From positions 19,778,429 through 19,842,428 of the forward strand of contig OW285187.1 in assembly GCA_935421135.1 (NCBI GenBank): 64,000 nucleotides of DNA. The letters are read 5' to 3'. A program made the translations under genes and the position numbers. A model generated the notes under the pieces. It made no database searches. It had not been told where the DNA came from and worked only from the letters and a program-made list of their open reading frames with translations. Positions 37,414-49,400 of the stretch are shown in pieces (position 1 is the stretch's first letter; each line of letters begins with the position of its first letter). This stretch comes from Bugulina stolonifera (lineage: Eukaryota; Bryozoa; Gymnolaemata; Cheilostomatida; Bugulidae).

Positions 37414-37729
37414 ATATCACAGAAGCTTGAAAAGTAAAAGTTAACATTAAAAAAGCATAAGTTACTGTTTTAGAGAAATATGTTAGGATTGTCGTAATAT
37501 GCTTTAGCTATTTGTAGAAAAATATACAATCTCATAATATACAAAGTAGGTATAAGAAGTAGTAAAATATTATTGGAATTGTATGCTCTGTCTCTGCATG
37601 TTCTATTCATTTTAGAATTAGCACCTAGGCAATGTACACGTTTGGGTTACATTTGAAGGTATTTGTGTCAATTATTATATTGAATGTAAGTAATACAGTT
37701 ACTCATACTAGCCGATATAATTCCCACAG

Positions 37730-40700
37730 TTAATATATTAAAGCTTTAATTAATGGTTCTGATGTGATATTCACCTTCACTCGATGATTTAATACTATAA
37801 ACACATGAGTCCTGTCGTGAATTTCCTGTGAGCGCTGCTCACACGTTGCACATAAGTCGTAATCTTGACACATCCTACAACATACACATGTATGGAAGCA
37901 ATGTTAGAACGCAGCAAATGTAAATGTCAAAATTCAAAGTTAAAAAGGCAACCAAGGCCAGCATTAAAACATTCTGCAAAATTTCACTATGAAGACATGG
38001 GATCAATTATTTTGCTCATAATTATCTGGAAAGTATCTGCCAAAACAGTACTCTGATTATAGTAGGAAGGCAGCCATTACTAGTGAAAACTGTGATTGTA
38101 GCAACTTGTTGATTGCAAAGCAACGATTCTGTTACCAAAGTACTGAGAGAGCTTGCTAGCCAATGCTTCAACTACAAGGTTGTTTAAGCTATCAAACTGT
38201 TTCTAACATTTTTTGTTTTTCTTCACAATAATATTGCACAATGGGAGTTGTTTTCTCCAATTAACTAGGCATTAAAAACAACAGCAATAACAATTTTCTT
38301 TCCGTTCACCAAGAGAGTGTCTTATAGCATATAATAGATGATAGTATTATGATACCACACTAAGCTATAACTATACGCACCCGCATTTATACCGAGTGCC
38401 AACTATAGGAGACTGGCCACAGAATGCACATGTAATAGCTTCCCTCCACTCGAGCTGTTGAGGTGTGTGATAATATGCCCTTCTATGTACCACAGTACTG
38501 TAGTCTATTTCTTCACTCATGTCCCTGGCCTGAACATAGAATGGCAACTGTTAGTAGAGCAGTGACACAATGCTTACAACTATACAGGCCTTCAGCCTGA
38601 GATTCCACTGTATTTCCTTGTAACAGTAATCATTTCCTCAAGTTGCTGTCATGCCTCTAACTTCTGTTATTTGGAAGAGAAGGGAGGTTACTCCAAAATG
38701 CAAATTTTTGAGCAAAATCATAGATGTATTTGTAAGAAGTAAAACTGAATAAATTAATATAGCCATCTATAGCAATTTTAATTTTGAGTGGAAAATTTGG
38801 GAACAATTTAGTACGTTTTTATGAAAATTTGGTGTATTAGTAGCAAAACCATATACACACTTAATTGCATTGCAACAGTTTCAATGGAAACTCAGCAAAA
38901 TTCGCAACAGTTTGACCAAGCAATAAAAGTATCTCCATCTGAGGGAAACGTGAATGATCTTTCTAGCATTCAGTAGTGTCATGCTTTGAATTGTGTGCGC
39001 GTTTCCATAGCTGAAGGTTGAGATAACACTGAATAGTAAGTTACTCAGCCAGAAATAACTACCTGCCTTTTTGTATTTAAGCAAACACCCTGGAGGCAGC
39101 TGTCTTTTCTGTCTAAACTTCAATTTAATTAAAAGGTGATCATCTCGGTGTTGACGCTGAAACGTACCTTCAGATTCACACTTGGTACATAAATCAAAGT
39201 TTTCACACATTCTACAAGAGAGATGAAGATCAAAATAATAAAAACGTATCACAAGAACAAGTATGACCATGCTAATATTTCTTTTCGACGAGTGGTTTGG
39301 ACTAGAAAATTAACAAAAAATTAAGAGCGTCATGTTTAACTAAATTGTGTTCTTTGAGAAGAAAATGAATCTACATGTACATCTAGTGCATAAGTAAATT
39401 CTATAGTTCACCTACCCACACTTAAACCTCACTTCACTTTTAGAATAGACCTGCATCTTCCTGCAGATGCTGCATGTGTAGCTCTCATAAGGGTTGTTTG
39501 CAATCATCTCTTGCTTTTCTCTCCTCTTCCTACTTGCCTGTACACCAAAATATATTCCTCCTATACCTAAGGAGGCTACAGTGGCAACACCTTTAAGCAT
39601 TGCTAGTGCTACCTTGCTGCCTTTGGACTTCTTTGGTTTGATTGTTGGTTCCAGAAACTCCCCAACATACATTTCCTCTGTATCAGCTATAAATATACAC
39701 ATAGTTATATCGATCGCACAGCACGCACTATAAACATGCACATAGTTATATCGATAGCACAGTACATGCTATAAGCATATACATAGTTATATCGATAGCA
39801 GAGTAAGTACTATAAACATGTACATAGTTATATCGATAGCACAGTAAGTACTATAAACATGTACATAGTTATATCGATAGCACAGTAAGTACTATAAACA
39901 TATACACAGTTATATCGATAGCACAGCACGTACTACAAACATGTACATAGTTATATCGATAGCACAGTAAGTACTATAAACATATACACAGTTATATCGA
40001 TAGCACAGCACGTACTACAAACATACACATAGTTATATCGATAGCACAGTAAGTACTATAAACATGTACATAGTTATATCGATAGCACAGTAAGTACTAC
40101 AAACATACACATAGTTATATTGATAGCACAGTAAGTATTACAAACATACACATAGTTATATCGATAGCACAGTACGTACTATAAACATATACACAGTTAT
40201 ATCGATAGCACAGTAAGTACTACAAACATACACATAGTTATATTGATAGCACAGTAAGTATTACAAACATACACATAGTTATATCGATAGCACAGTACGT
40301 ACTATAAACATATACATAGTTATATCGATAGCACAGTAAGTACTATAAACATGTACATAGTTATATCGATAGCACAGTAAGTACTATAAACATATACACA
40401 GTTATATCGATAGCACAGCACGTACTACAAACATACACATAGTTATATCGATAGCACAGTATACATTATAAACATACGTGTATACATAGTCATATTGATA
40501 ACACAGTATTCACAGTTATATAGAGAACATACCACTTGTCATAAACACTATGCACATATTATAGTTAAGTTCATATACTTACACTCGGCTTCGATGAGTT
40601 GTCCATCTTGCTCTCTCACCAAATCTGCTAGTTTATTTCCAAACACGTGCTCAGGAAGCTGAACCAGCATGGCCGGAGGAGGTATGGAGTAATCACGGCA

Positions 40701-40880
40701 CTGAGGACAGCGTGAATGTCTCGTTACCACTTCTGTACATAATTCTCTCAAACAGCTCATGCAGAAACTGTGTGAGCATGGCAATATCCGAGCATTCTCA
40801 AACATCTCCAAACAAATAGCACATGTTACTATATCTCTAATTTCTTCCACTTCGTGAAACTTGTGAGGCTCGCCATTCAT
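37730..40880 (-). CDS. RING - hydrophobic segment - ZZ - ZZ protein, five exons (probable E3 ubiquitin ligase)
   Basis: Minus-strand exons 40583-40880, 39416-39686, 39067-39211, 38381-38529 and 37730-37874 total 1008 bases, 335 residues. Residues 20-61 form a complete C3HC4 RING (C20, C23, C35, H37, C40, C43, C58, C61), the E2-binding unit of E3 ligases. Residues 125-149 are hydrophobic (VALAMLKGVATVASLGIGG), followed by a basic cluster RKRRE, so a membrane anchor is possible. Two ZZ-type zinc fingers follow: C171-x2-C174 with KCGMCENFDLCTKC, and CAFC with KCGMCQDYDLCATC. Each is cut by an intron after KCG, as expected for a duplicated exon pair. The third exon joins the fourth in frame only with a GC donor (AAG then GCAGGT at 39066); the nearby GT donor leaves the frame broken, so this junction is the weakest. 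It converges with the TPR gene, 316 bases apart. Confidence 0.82.
39688..40505. repeat. 41 bp minisatellite filling intron 1 of the RING-ZZ gene
   Basis: About 19-20 copies of a 41-base unit containing GTTATATCGATAGCACAGTA and CTATAAACAT, with many point variants (GTAAGTAC/GCACGTAC, TATACA/TGTACA). It begins directly against the acceptor of exon 2. On the gene strand each unit reads TGTTTATAG, very like the real acceptor ATTTATAG. Confidence 0.95.
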
Positions 40881-42034
40881 TTTTCTGAGAAAAAATTGTC
40901 ATAAAGATAATTACACTACTAAATACAAGGAGACAGCGATAGTCCACATTGGTTGACCAAACAAGCAAATTTTATGATTAATTATTAGAGTTGTCACCAT
41001 ATTTTTTTCAAATATAGCACCAGTGATTCCAATATGTACATGTATATAGTGCAGTTTTTAGTTTAAAGCTGGAGTTTAGGTCTGCTTCTCTAATTCTTGT
41101 AGATTAAAAAGAGAGGGAAGAAACTTTAATGTCAAAGACAGTGCAATACAAATATAAATTTCGTATGCTAGAATCTGCCAGAGAACCAGAACAAGGCATG
41201 TGGATCATGCAAGCCTACTTGTAAATAAGATTTTGTTAGCAGAAATAGAGTTTCCGCAATTGCATCATGTAAAATCACAATATATGCCTTTCCACACAGA
41301 TCATTTGATGTGACAGCGGCAAAGTACAGCCTCTATGAATTTGACATATTTTCGGACTATCCAAAGTAACCCTATCGTGATATTAGATTTGTTTCCAGTG
41401 GCAGATGTTGGCTAGCTTTGGAATCATGATATGGTGTGAATGAAGTGCCGGAGAACACACATTAGCTAGTGTATGCTGACAAGGAATTGAATCTGTTAGT
41501 CGGTTGCATTATTAGGTTCAACATTCTGTTAGTATTATTATCTATATAAGATTTGACCAATGGTCAATAAATCTCACTGCTTGAGTTTCAACCTCCTCCA
41601 ATTAATGAACTCTTTTAATTGCTAATGAGTCTTGAGCCGTTGAACTGAGATATCACATTTACCACATGAAAGTGTAGAATCTAAAAGATTCCAAATTAAT
41701 CTTTCATATCAAAAAACTATTGAGAAAAAAATACTGCAGCTCTAAGTAACCCATATAGATCTTTGAGGTACGTTTTTGGACGGGGATTGTTCTGCAATGG
41801 CCTCATTGCAGCAGTAGGAGAGGTCATGAAATTTGTGTCTAATCAATAAGAAGGATTCAGATGACGATTTGTTAACAATATACTGACTGATTAAACATTG
41901 CCTGGCTGTTCACCATTCCTTCTTGAACCTCTCTGCAGTATAAAGGCACTTTCTGCTGTCTCAGGACACCCACACAGTCCCGAGTAGTCTTTCAAAGCTT
42001 CTTTCCAGCACAGAAATCCGATTTAGCTATCTCG
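40881..42034. other. Intergenic, no gene recognised
   Basis: Upstream of the RING-ZZ gene, so it should hold its promoter. No convincing coding segment or repeat was identified. Confidence 0.4.
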
Positions 42035-42200
42035 ATGGTTAGTTTCACTGATATCTCGAAATATTGGAAAATGAAGCAGTTGAAGCTCCCATGCCCATTC
42101 TATTGTGCCATTCAAACGCCAAGCTGTATCTGCCGGAATCCATCTCTCTGGTACCATTTCTTGTTTCATTGCAATAGCTTGTACTGTGTTGGGGTCGGCC
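42035..42200 (-). other. Unrecognised coding-like segment, copy 1 of a duplication
   Basis: The minus strand is open for about 57 codons (includes DPNTVQAIAMKQEMVPERWI and GTIEWAWELQLLHF, stop TAA), and a second minus frame is also open. About 105 bases recur at 42850-42960. Not assignable to a family. Confidence 0.35.
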
Positions 42201-42849
42201 TTTCCTCAGTTTTTTTGCACCACTTTCACCAGCATTTTAATCTCCACTCCCCAAAATGGTAAATGAGGGAGACACACAGAAGTCATGAGCTACAACTGGT
42301 CAGCAACTATGCACTGTTTTTTATGCATTTGGCTCATTGCATGGTAGCCTAATGGCTGTGGGTGTGCTGTATTTCGCCGTACATATTTATGAATACATGC
42401 AAATTTGCATCTTTGTGAGTCAAATATGGATAACAACTTTAGGCCTATATATGACTGTGATTATTACATGCAGAAGGAAATAGGTAGGCCTACATGTACA
42501 AGCTAAGTGTATAATACCATAATTATGTACAATCTTTTTCATGGACAGAATTTCGGCTTAAAAACAATGATTGTTTTTAAATTTAAACCAGCACTGTTTG
42601 CATGTCATTTTATTTCATTTTGAGTGGATGGTTTTAAACATTTTAAATTTATACTTTAATTATGTTATAGTAATTACTACTGCAGTAGTACTATCCATCA
42701 GAAATATTATAATTATTAATAATTATATTGTAGCCTATAATAGGTAGGCTATAAGAACAAGGATCATTTGACATTTTAATTTTATTTATCATTGATTTTG
42801 GACCTGGAGGCATACCTGTTGAGTAAACTAAATAAAAGCCTAGAGCCTT

Positions 42850-42960
42850 TGACTAGGCCATTCAAAAGCCAAGCTGTATCTGCCAGAATTCATCTCTCTG
42901 GTACCATTTCTTGTTTCATTGCAATTGCAATAGTTTGTACTGTGTTGGGGTCAACTTCCT
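42850..42960 (-). pseudogene. Unrecognised coding-like segment, copy 2 of a duplication
   Basis: It repeats 42096-42200 at roughly 90 percent identity (shared CATCTCTCTGGTACCATTTC). A six-base insertion and a TGA where copy 1 has TGG interrupt the frame. A splice-like TTTACAG precedes it on the minus strand, so this may be a duplicated exon. Confidence 0.4.
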
Positions 42961-43139
42961 GTAAATTTTTATTAAAAGATGAAAATCCTTATGCTATAAA
43001 ATCAGGAGGAAGCTGGGAGCTGACCTGGGGGTTAAAAAGTGCCTTGAAGGTTTTCTAAATCTGTGAGCCTTAGTTAGTTTCTCAGAAAAAGCTGGATACT
43101 TACCAGCCAAAAATTAAGATATGCATGCTTGGATTAGAA

Positions 43140-43620
43140 GTTAGTTAGGTGTTTTAACTCCGCTGAACTTGAATTATAGTTTATTATAATTATAATCATA
43201 ATCGATAATGCATGTAATTATATTATTATCAGAATCATAATAACTTTGTAATAAATTAAATACAATTTTAAATTTAATAATATAATAATTAGTATAAATA
43301 TTGATCATGATTAGATGATATAAATGTTGTATTCAAATTATTACAATCATATTCAATATCATGGATGGATATGATATAAATCAATGTAAATAATTATTTT
43401 ATAATAAATATAAATAAAATTATATTACATTTATATACATATATTATTATTATTATATTAAATTATTTATATAAATAGTATTAAAGTTAAAGTATAAACA
43501 TTTATATTACAATTTACAATATTTATATTATATTATTATAATTATTATATTTATATTAATATTTATATTATAATTATAATTATATTATTAATAATTTAAT
43601 GGTCTTCACAGATCACGGTT
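43140..43620. repeat. Very A+T-rich low-complexity stretch
   Basis: Dominated by TAATTATA and TATTATTAT words with almost no G or C. No coding potential. Confidence 0.8.
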
Positions 43621-43916
43621 GATAACAAATTTATCTGAATATATATTAATTGCTTCACTCTATGACTATTTATCATAAGAAACTAATACAATAAAAATTA
43701 AAATCAAAAATGCCAAATGTTCTAATAGTTTTAGTTACAGTCACTACAGTGAGTCATTCTGGCATCCAGTTGTGCCAATGTTATTATCATAAAACTGGAT
43801 TATCCAATTAGAATTTTAGTTTAGGAACAAAATTGTTCGGAGAAGTTTTCCAAGTCTAAGTCACCAGAGCAGACAATTCCGGTGTTAAAGGATGAATGCT
43901 CAATAGTATTTTAACA

Positions 43917-43960
43917 TGAAGAGAGGACAACTTTAACTATGATCATGGGCAATGGTGTCC
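43917..43960 (+). repeat. Dispersed GAGAGGACAACTT repeat, copy at 44 kb
   Basis: Reads AGAGAGGACAACTTTAACT then ATGATCATGGGCAATGG; a diverged member of the family at 10875, 30963 and 50131. Confidence 0.6.
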
Positions 43961-44445
43961 AGCAGCCACTGAGGATTATCTAAGAATTTTGAGAGTGGAC
44001 AAGTCAATACATCGCAATGATCACTTTGAGAATGTAAACGTCCAAGATCTGGAAGCATCTAATGACTATATGCTTTTCCATGTGTAATTGACTTTAGATC
44101 AGTAGGCCACCTCAGTTGTTTTCGGTCAGACTCAATGGACCAGGCAGTTCATTGGTGGCCTCAATTTAATGTACAATGTAATACTGTAGTGAATCAGTAT
44201 AGCCTGCCACGGCATGGACTATAACTTGTGCTAATAACCTTATACATGGAACCTACACTTGCTTGATATTGTTCCTGTATCTCATACATGCATTGACATT
44301 ACTCTCAAATATAATCTTATACATGCGTGGCCATTACGTCACTATTATCTATTATTATAATCAACTGCTGTATACATAGTGTGCTTTATATTGTTATTAT
44401 TAGCCAATCAGGTTGTCGCAATTCTTACATGGTTCAACTATACTA

Positions 44446-45186
44446 TGTGTGCAATTACCTATTATCCTGATTGTATTCTCTAAGTCTTTTACCTGTATAC
44501 TTTTGGGGCCGATGTGTCAGAACACGGCCATATTTATATATAGTCTATACTGATATATTGTAAGCATTTTTTGTGCAAGGCCGACCCATTTGGTGGCCGA
44601 CGTCGGGCGGAACTTCGCCATGTTGTTGCGTAAGTTCCGGCTCGATACCTTATCGTACCAGCCCGATACCTTATCGTACCTTTTTCTGAAAGTGTTATTA
44701 GTATAAAAGCCAGCACATTTCTTGTATCAAATCAGTTGTTGATTGCGCTCTAATAAAGCAACATCTCCTAACTCAACCTATAGTCTTACTCTTGCAGGCA
44801 GGTAGCTCCACCCACAGGTCTTCTTAGACCTAAGCGGCCGAGCTCATCCTCATACTCGTTTAAGCACTCTTTCTACGCTCCTTGTGAGTTCTACATCATC
44901 GGACTTTAGCCGATCTCGGATTCTTCATGAATCTAGCGTCGGGTCTAAGCCCTTAGATCAATACTACTTCTTTCTACACTCCTTTGGAGTATAAACCTAC
45001 AGACCTACATCGACCTTGGACTCTTCCATGAGTCTCAGCCTCGGCCTACGTCTTTATCAACAATCATAGAGCTTAACTAACTGTTCACTCTTTATGTAAT
45101 GTGTAGAAGTTACCTTGGTCGTCCTCTACCAACGACCAAGCACTTCCCGTACCCGTGCTATATCTGCACTCGTACATACCCCTACA
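44446..45186 (+). repeat. Solo LTR-like sequence, copy C
   Basis: Starts TGTGCAATTACC and ends CCCCTACA, 741 bases. It contains GGGGCCGATGTGTCAG, TTTTTGTGCAAGGCCGACC, a doubled CGATACCTTATCGTACC, a TATA box (GTATAAAAGC near 44700) and AATAAA at 44752-44757, followed by CAACATCTCCTAAC. It is the uninterrupted relative of the copies at 5.9-6.8 and 15.7-16.2 kb and shows the empty site of the palindromic element. No retroelement genes flank it, so it looks like a solo LTR. The exact ends are not confirmed by a target duplication. Confidence 0.65.
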
Positions 45187-46491
45187 CAGCAAAACATTAC
45201 AATACAAATAATGAAGACTGTACCCAGCGCATCTGATATTAATTAATTACAACAGAGGAGGTGCTGAAAAGATCAACATGTTGGTCTTGCCCCGTTTCAC
45301 ACTAGAATGAAGCTCCATCGCCAAGTACACTCATGGACTTATCATCTTTTTTAGGCTTAACCCAACTTTTTTCACAGCAAAAAAAACTGTAATCACAAGT
45401 AGCACATAGCATGCAATGCAGTTCAATGTACACTCATACATGTATTATACAAACACCTTGTGAAAGTTCAATTATAACTATACACCTGTGATGGAACTGT
45501 CTAGTTGTGTATGTGGGCTATTGCCTCTATACATGCGGTAGCCGAAGCTTCCTTTTTGGGGGTTGCCGAGGTGGTCGGAAATTGGCAGTTTGAAACCACA
45601 TTGCTCCCAGAGAAAAATCCACAATACACTGTACACAGTTAAATAAATACAGGGTATAAAAATAGTTAATTGTCAACACTAGTATTTTATTGAAAAAATT
45701 AGACTGAAACAGTTTCCAAATATAGAACAATAAAACTAAATAAAGTATAAAAACTATAATTGTATGAAATCAATTTTTGAAGCTCAGCTTCTATATAGAC
45801 AGAACATATACTATTAGTAGTTGTAATGTTGTTATGTTATATCTAGTAATTTGAAGGAGTCAGCTATATTGGTAAGAATGCAAACTCAATCCACAAGTCC
45901 AACTAGTACTATGTACATACATTGACCTGACCAACAATACTACATGTAATGTAACAGCTGATACATTATTACCCATTATAACATTATTATGACTAGAAGG
46001 GACAGAATTGAGTCAAGTTACATAAGTATTGTACAAGTAGCATTGTATCACTATAATGTAAGTAGGAAGTAATGGCCATGTTCATAACAACCATACACTG
46101 TATATCACACCCGTTCAGTTCATCCTATATAATAGCTATTATGAGCATAGATCACCTCTCTCCACCCATGAAGTCAACTGCTGTTTGCTACTGCTACTAA
46201 AACAGTTGAGCCTACAAGAAGGAAGTTAACCTTTTGAATAATTATAGCTAAACACATTTAGTGATCGAAAACACTGAAGAAGCCTGTGGCTTTCACATAA
46301 TATAAAACTGATAACTAACATTGTATTCCACGATAATATAGTTTTACTATTCATCATTAATATTCAGATGTAAAAATTTGTGAGAATACTTCTAACTATT
46401 CTGGTTATTACTTTGCTATCCCATTGTCATCACCAAGACACTCATTTATAGTTCTGTTACATTGTACATGTGATGTGATAATCAATCACTG
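45187..46491. other. 3' flank of the headpiece gene; nothing else seen
   Basis: Downstream of the stop at 46492 on the minus strand, A+T-rich and without conserved coding. If the last splice donor (46530) is used instead of reading through, a further terminal exon would lie here. One short candidate after GATTACAG near 45390 encodes only FFLL and a stop. Confidence 0.4.
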
Positions 46492-49400
46492 CTAATACAC
46501 TGCATATATAACTATAATATGCAGACCTACCTTCCGCTTTATATCATTGCGTCTAAATTCTGGTAGCTTATAGAACTGCTCCCTGGTAGTGCCCAAATGT
46601 TGCTCAAATTCTTCATTTGTCAAATATTTCTACAATATACATAGTATTACATTTACAGTCATATGAGCTAAAGAGAGACCAGCTGACTATGAAATGATAC
46701 ATATTGTCTATGAGTAGGTCAGATGTTACCATATATATAATTACTGCATAAGATAAATGCAATGTACATGTATATGGAATTATGCATTACGCTTTTACAG
46801 TATATGCACAAAGGTCAATTTTAAGACACTTGGAGAAGTTGTCCCCTCCTTAAAAATTTACATGAAAGAAAACATAACTCCTACTGTTTACAAGAGAAGA
46901 CACTGAAAATATGATAACAGTAGAGCTTACCGTACAGTTAGTAATGAGAAATAATGTGTGAAATAGTAGGTAGATATCATACCTCCAGGTTAGTTATTGA
47001 GAGACCTTTCCGTCTATTTTGAGCGGCAAGATTTATTTCACCGTAGGGTATTGGCTACAAAATATAACAAAGCTCTATGATTTGTCGGTTCAGAAGAACA
47101 TTATTTTATAATAATCAGCATAATAGGAAAATACTGATGTCCTCTTTTATTGCCAAACCCTTTAGCCAAGTCTCATATTCTGTAACTATAATGGTTCCTT
47201 TGTATAGGAACATGGCACTCCTAAAACCTTTGTCAGTTTTGAAGTCCGTAGATGTTCAAGTTTGTATATTTACCAAAAGAGTAATGAATGCATGTTAAAT
47301 ATATATTGTATTGGCTACCAATTGTCAAGTTCATTCCCAGAGAAAAAGTGATCAGTAAATACAATTCCAGCAACTCGACACAGGTGATACATTGGCACTA
47401 CTGGAAGAGCGGTTATCGCTGGGTATGACCAGTGAGTGTGAGTGTAAAGTTGTAAAGTGACCTCTGCCCTACCTCATCAGGCTCAAATAGCAACTCTTCC
47501 CAAAGTGTAAGAACAGATTCAGAGTGCTTCCTATAGTCGAATGAGCTAGCATTCAGAAAAGGGGAGCCATCAAAAGTAGAAGCGTTACTAATATTACTCG
47601 AGGACTTCTAAATTGAAATAATAAACACACAGCACATCAATCACTACAACGGTGAGAAGCACAGCGATACAGTGTTAACAGCACACAGAAACAACAATAC
47701 CACATGATAAATACAACAGCAAACAGTGCACCAACTTAGTGACATATATTTACATGCAAACAAAAACAGATAAAATAACTATTGACCGCAAAGATTGCTG
47801 CTTAATCGTGTGCATAGAAATGGAGCATCTCTGAGTTATACTTAATTCTGGATCCCAACTACTAGTTTCATTATTTAAAATATTTTAATTGTTTTATTTA
47901 AAATAATTTGTTCATGTATAGCTTGGAAACCAGGCTAAGAGATTAAAGTTGATGTTACTATCAATGCAGCAATTGGGAGCAACAGAAACAGTAAATATAT
48001 CAGCCCTAATGGTATGATATAGTGGAGCCACTTGAATGCAGGTGGGACAGGAGGTAAAGAAGTAGCACGTGTAGTAATAGCATGTTATGAGTAGTATCAG
48101 CTGGTCACATAGGAGGGTATATAGCCAATCCCATTATGCCGTACTATACAGAGCAGAACATTGTCTAGTTCTTATATTATTATATGGCATATGTTTCCTG
48201 AGGTTAGAGAGAGAGGTAAGTAGCTGGGAGGGAGAGGTAAGTAGCTGGGAGGGAGAGGTAAGTAGCTGGGAGAGAGAGGTAAGTAGCTGGGAGAGAGAGG
48301 TAAGTAGCTGGGACGGAGAGAGGTAAGTAGCTGGGACGGAGAGAGGTAAGTAGCTGAGAGAGAGAGAGAGAGAGGTAAGTAGCTGGGAGAGAGAGGTAAG
48401 TAGCTGGGAGAGAGAGAGGTAAGTAGCTGGGAGTGAAGAGGGCAAGGGAGTGAAGAGGGCAAGGGAGTGAAGAGGGCAAGGGAGTGAAGAGGGCAAGGGA
48501 GTGATAGCATACCTTGGATGATGACAGCTCTCTGAGTAACAGCACACTGTCATACATTGTAGAGCATCTAGGGGAAGACATTCTTTCCTAACATATCATG
48601 CAACAAAGTCAACTGATTGCCTATGGGTGCATGGAGCTACAGCCAAATATAGCAAAATTATGCTGCATGCAAAATTACAAGAATATGCCAGGAATACGCA
48701 AGAGGCCTTGAATCAAATAGATTTGAAATCATAAGTGATTTTTTAACTTAGCGGATAACAGTCAATCACTGTGATGAGCAAATCAACATTGCAGAATCCC
48801 TAAGTTTTACCTTCTTGTACTGGACATGCGTGAACAATGAAGGGTCACTCTAAATACAACATTATATTATACAGTACTAATACACTAAAGTAGCTGGCCT
48901 ACATGAGCCATGTTTTTGGCCCAATTTGGTGCGAAACAGAGATTTCAAACATTTATTCGCACCTTGCACTTCCATTAAAACCGTGCTCGTATGGACCAGG
49001 CGTTATACTAACAGTGGATCACTGTTTGTTACAAAATTTCCTATATAGGTGTACTATTTAAAGTTCTCATGCAGTTCAAGTTTTATATGAACCAGTCAAA
49101 TGAGTAATTAGTAGAAAGATCATGCTATACACTACACATGCTACAATACATACATGCAGAGAATAGTAGTGGTTATCTACAGGTAAGCATGCCGATGTGG
49201 GTGTACATATTACAACACTTGTTACATATCACAGTAGTACAACACTGCCATCACACAGGAATAGAGAGAGTCTATAATGTATACTGTTATAATAAACGTA
49301 GCTCACCTCAAACACACTGTCCCTGTCATCCTCATCATTTTCACCTCTAGTCACTAAATCTACAACTGTACATCACACAGTACAATTATAACATGTATGA

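Noticed and set aside
39688..40505. CRISPR-like regularly spaced repeat
   Set aside because: The 41 bp units are contiguous with point variants and no unique spacers, inside a eukaryotic intron; it is a minisatellite.
48134..48581. Three overlapping minus-strand frames rich in S, L, P
   Set aside because: Created by the GAGAGGTAAGTAGCTGGGA array; only the small exon 48513-48587 is supported by splice sites and phase.
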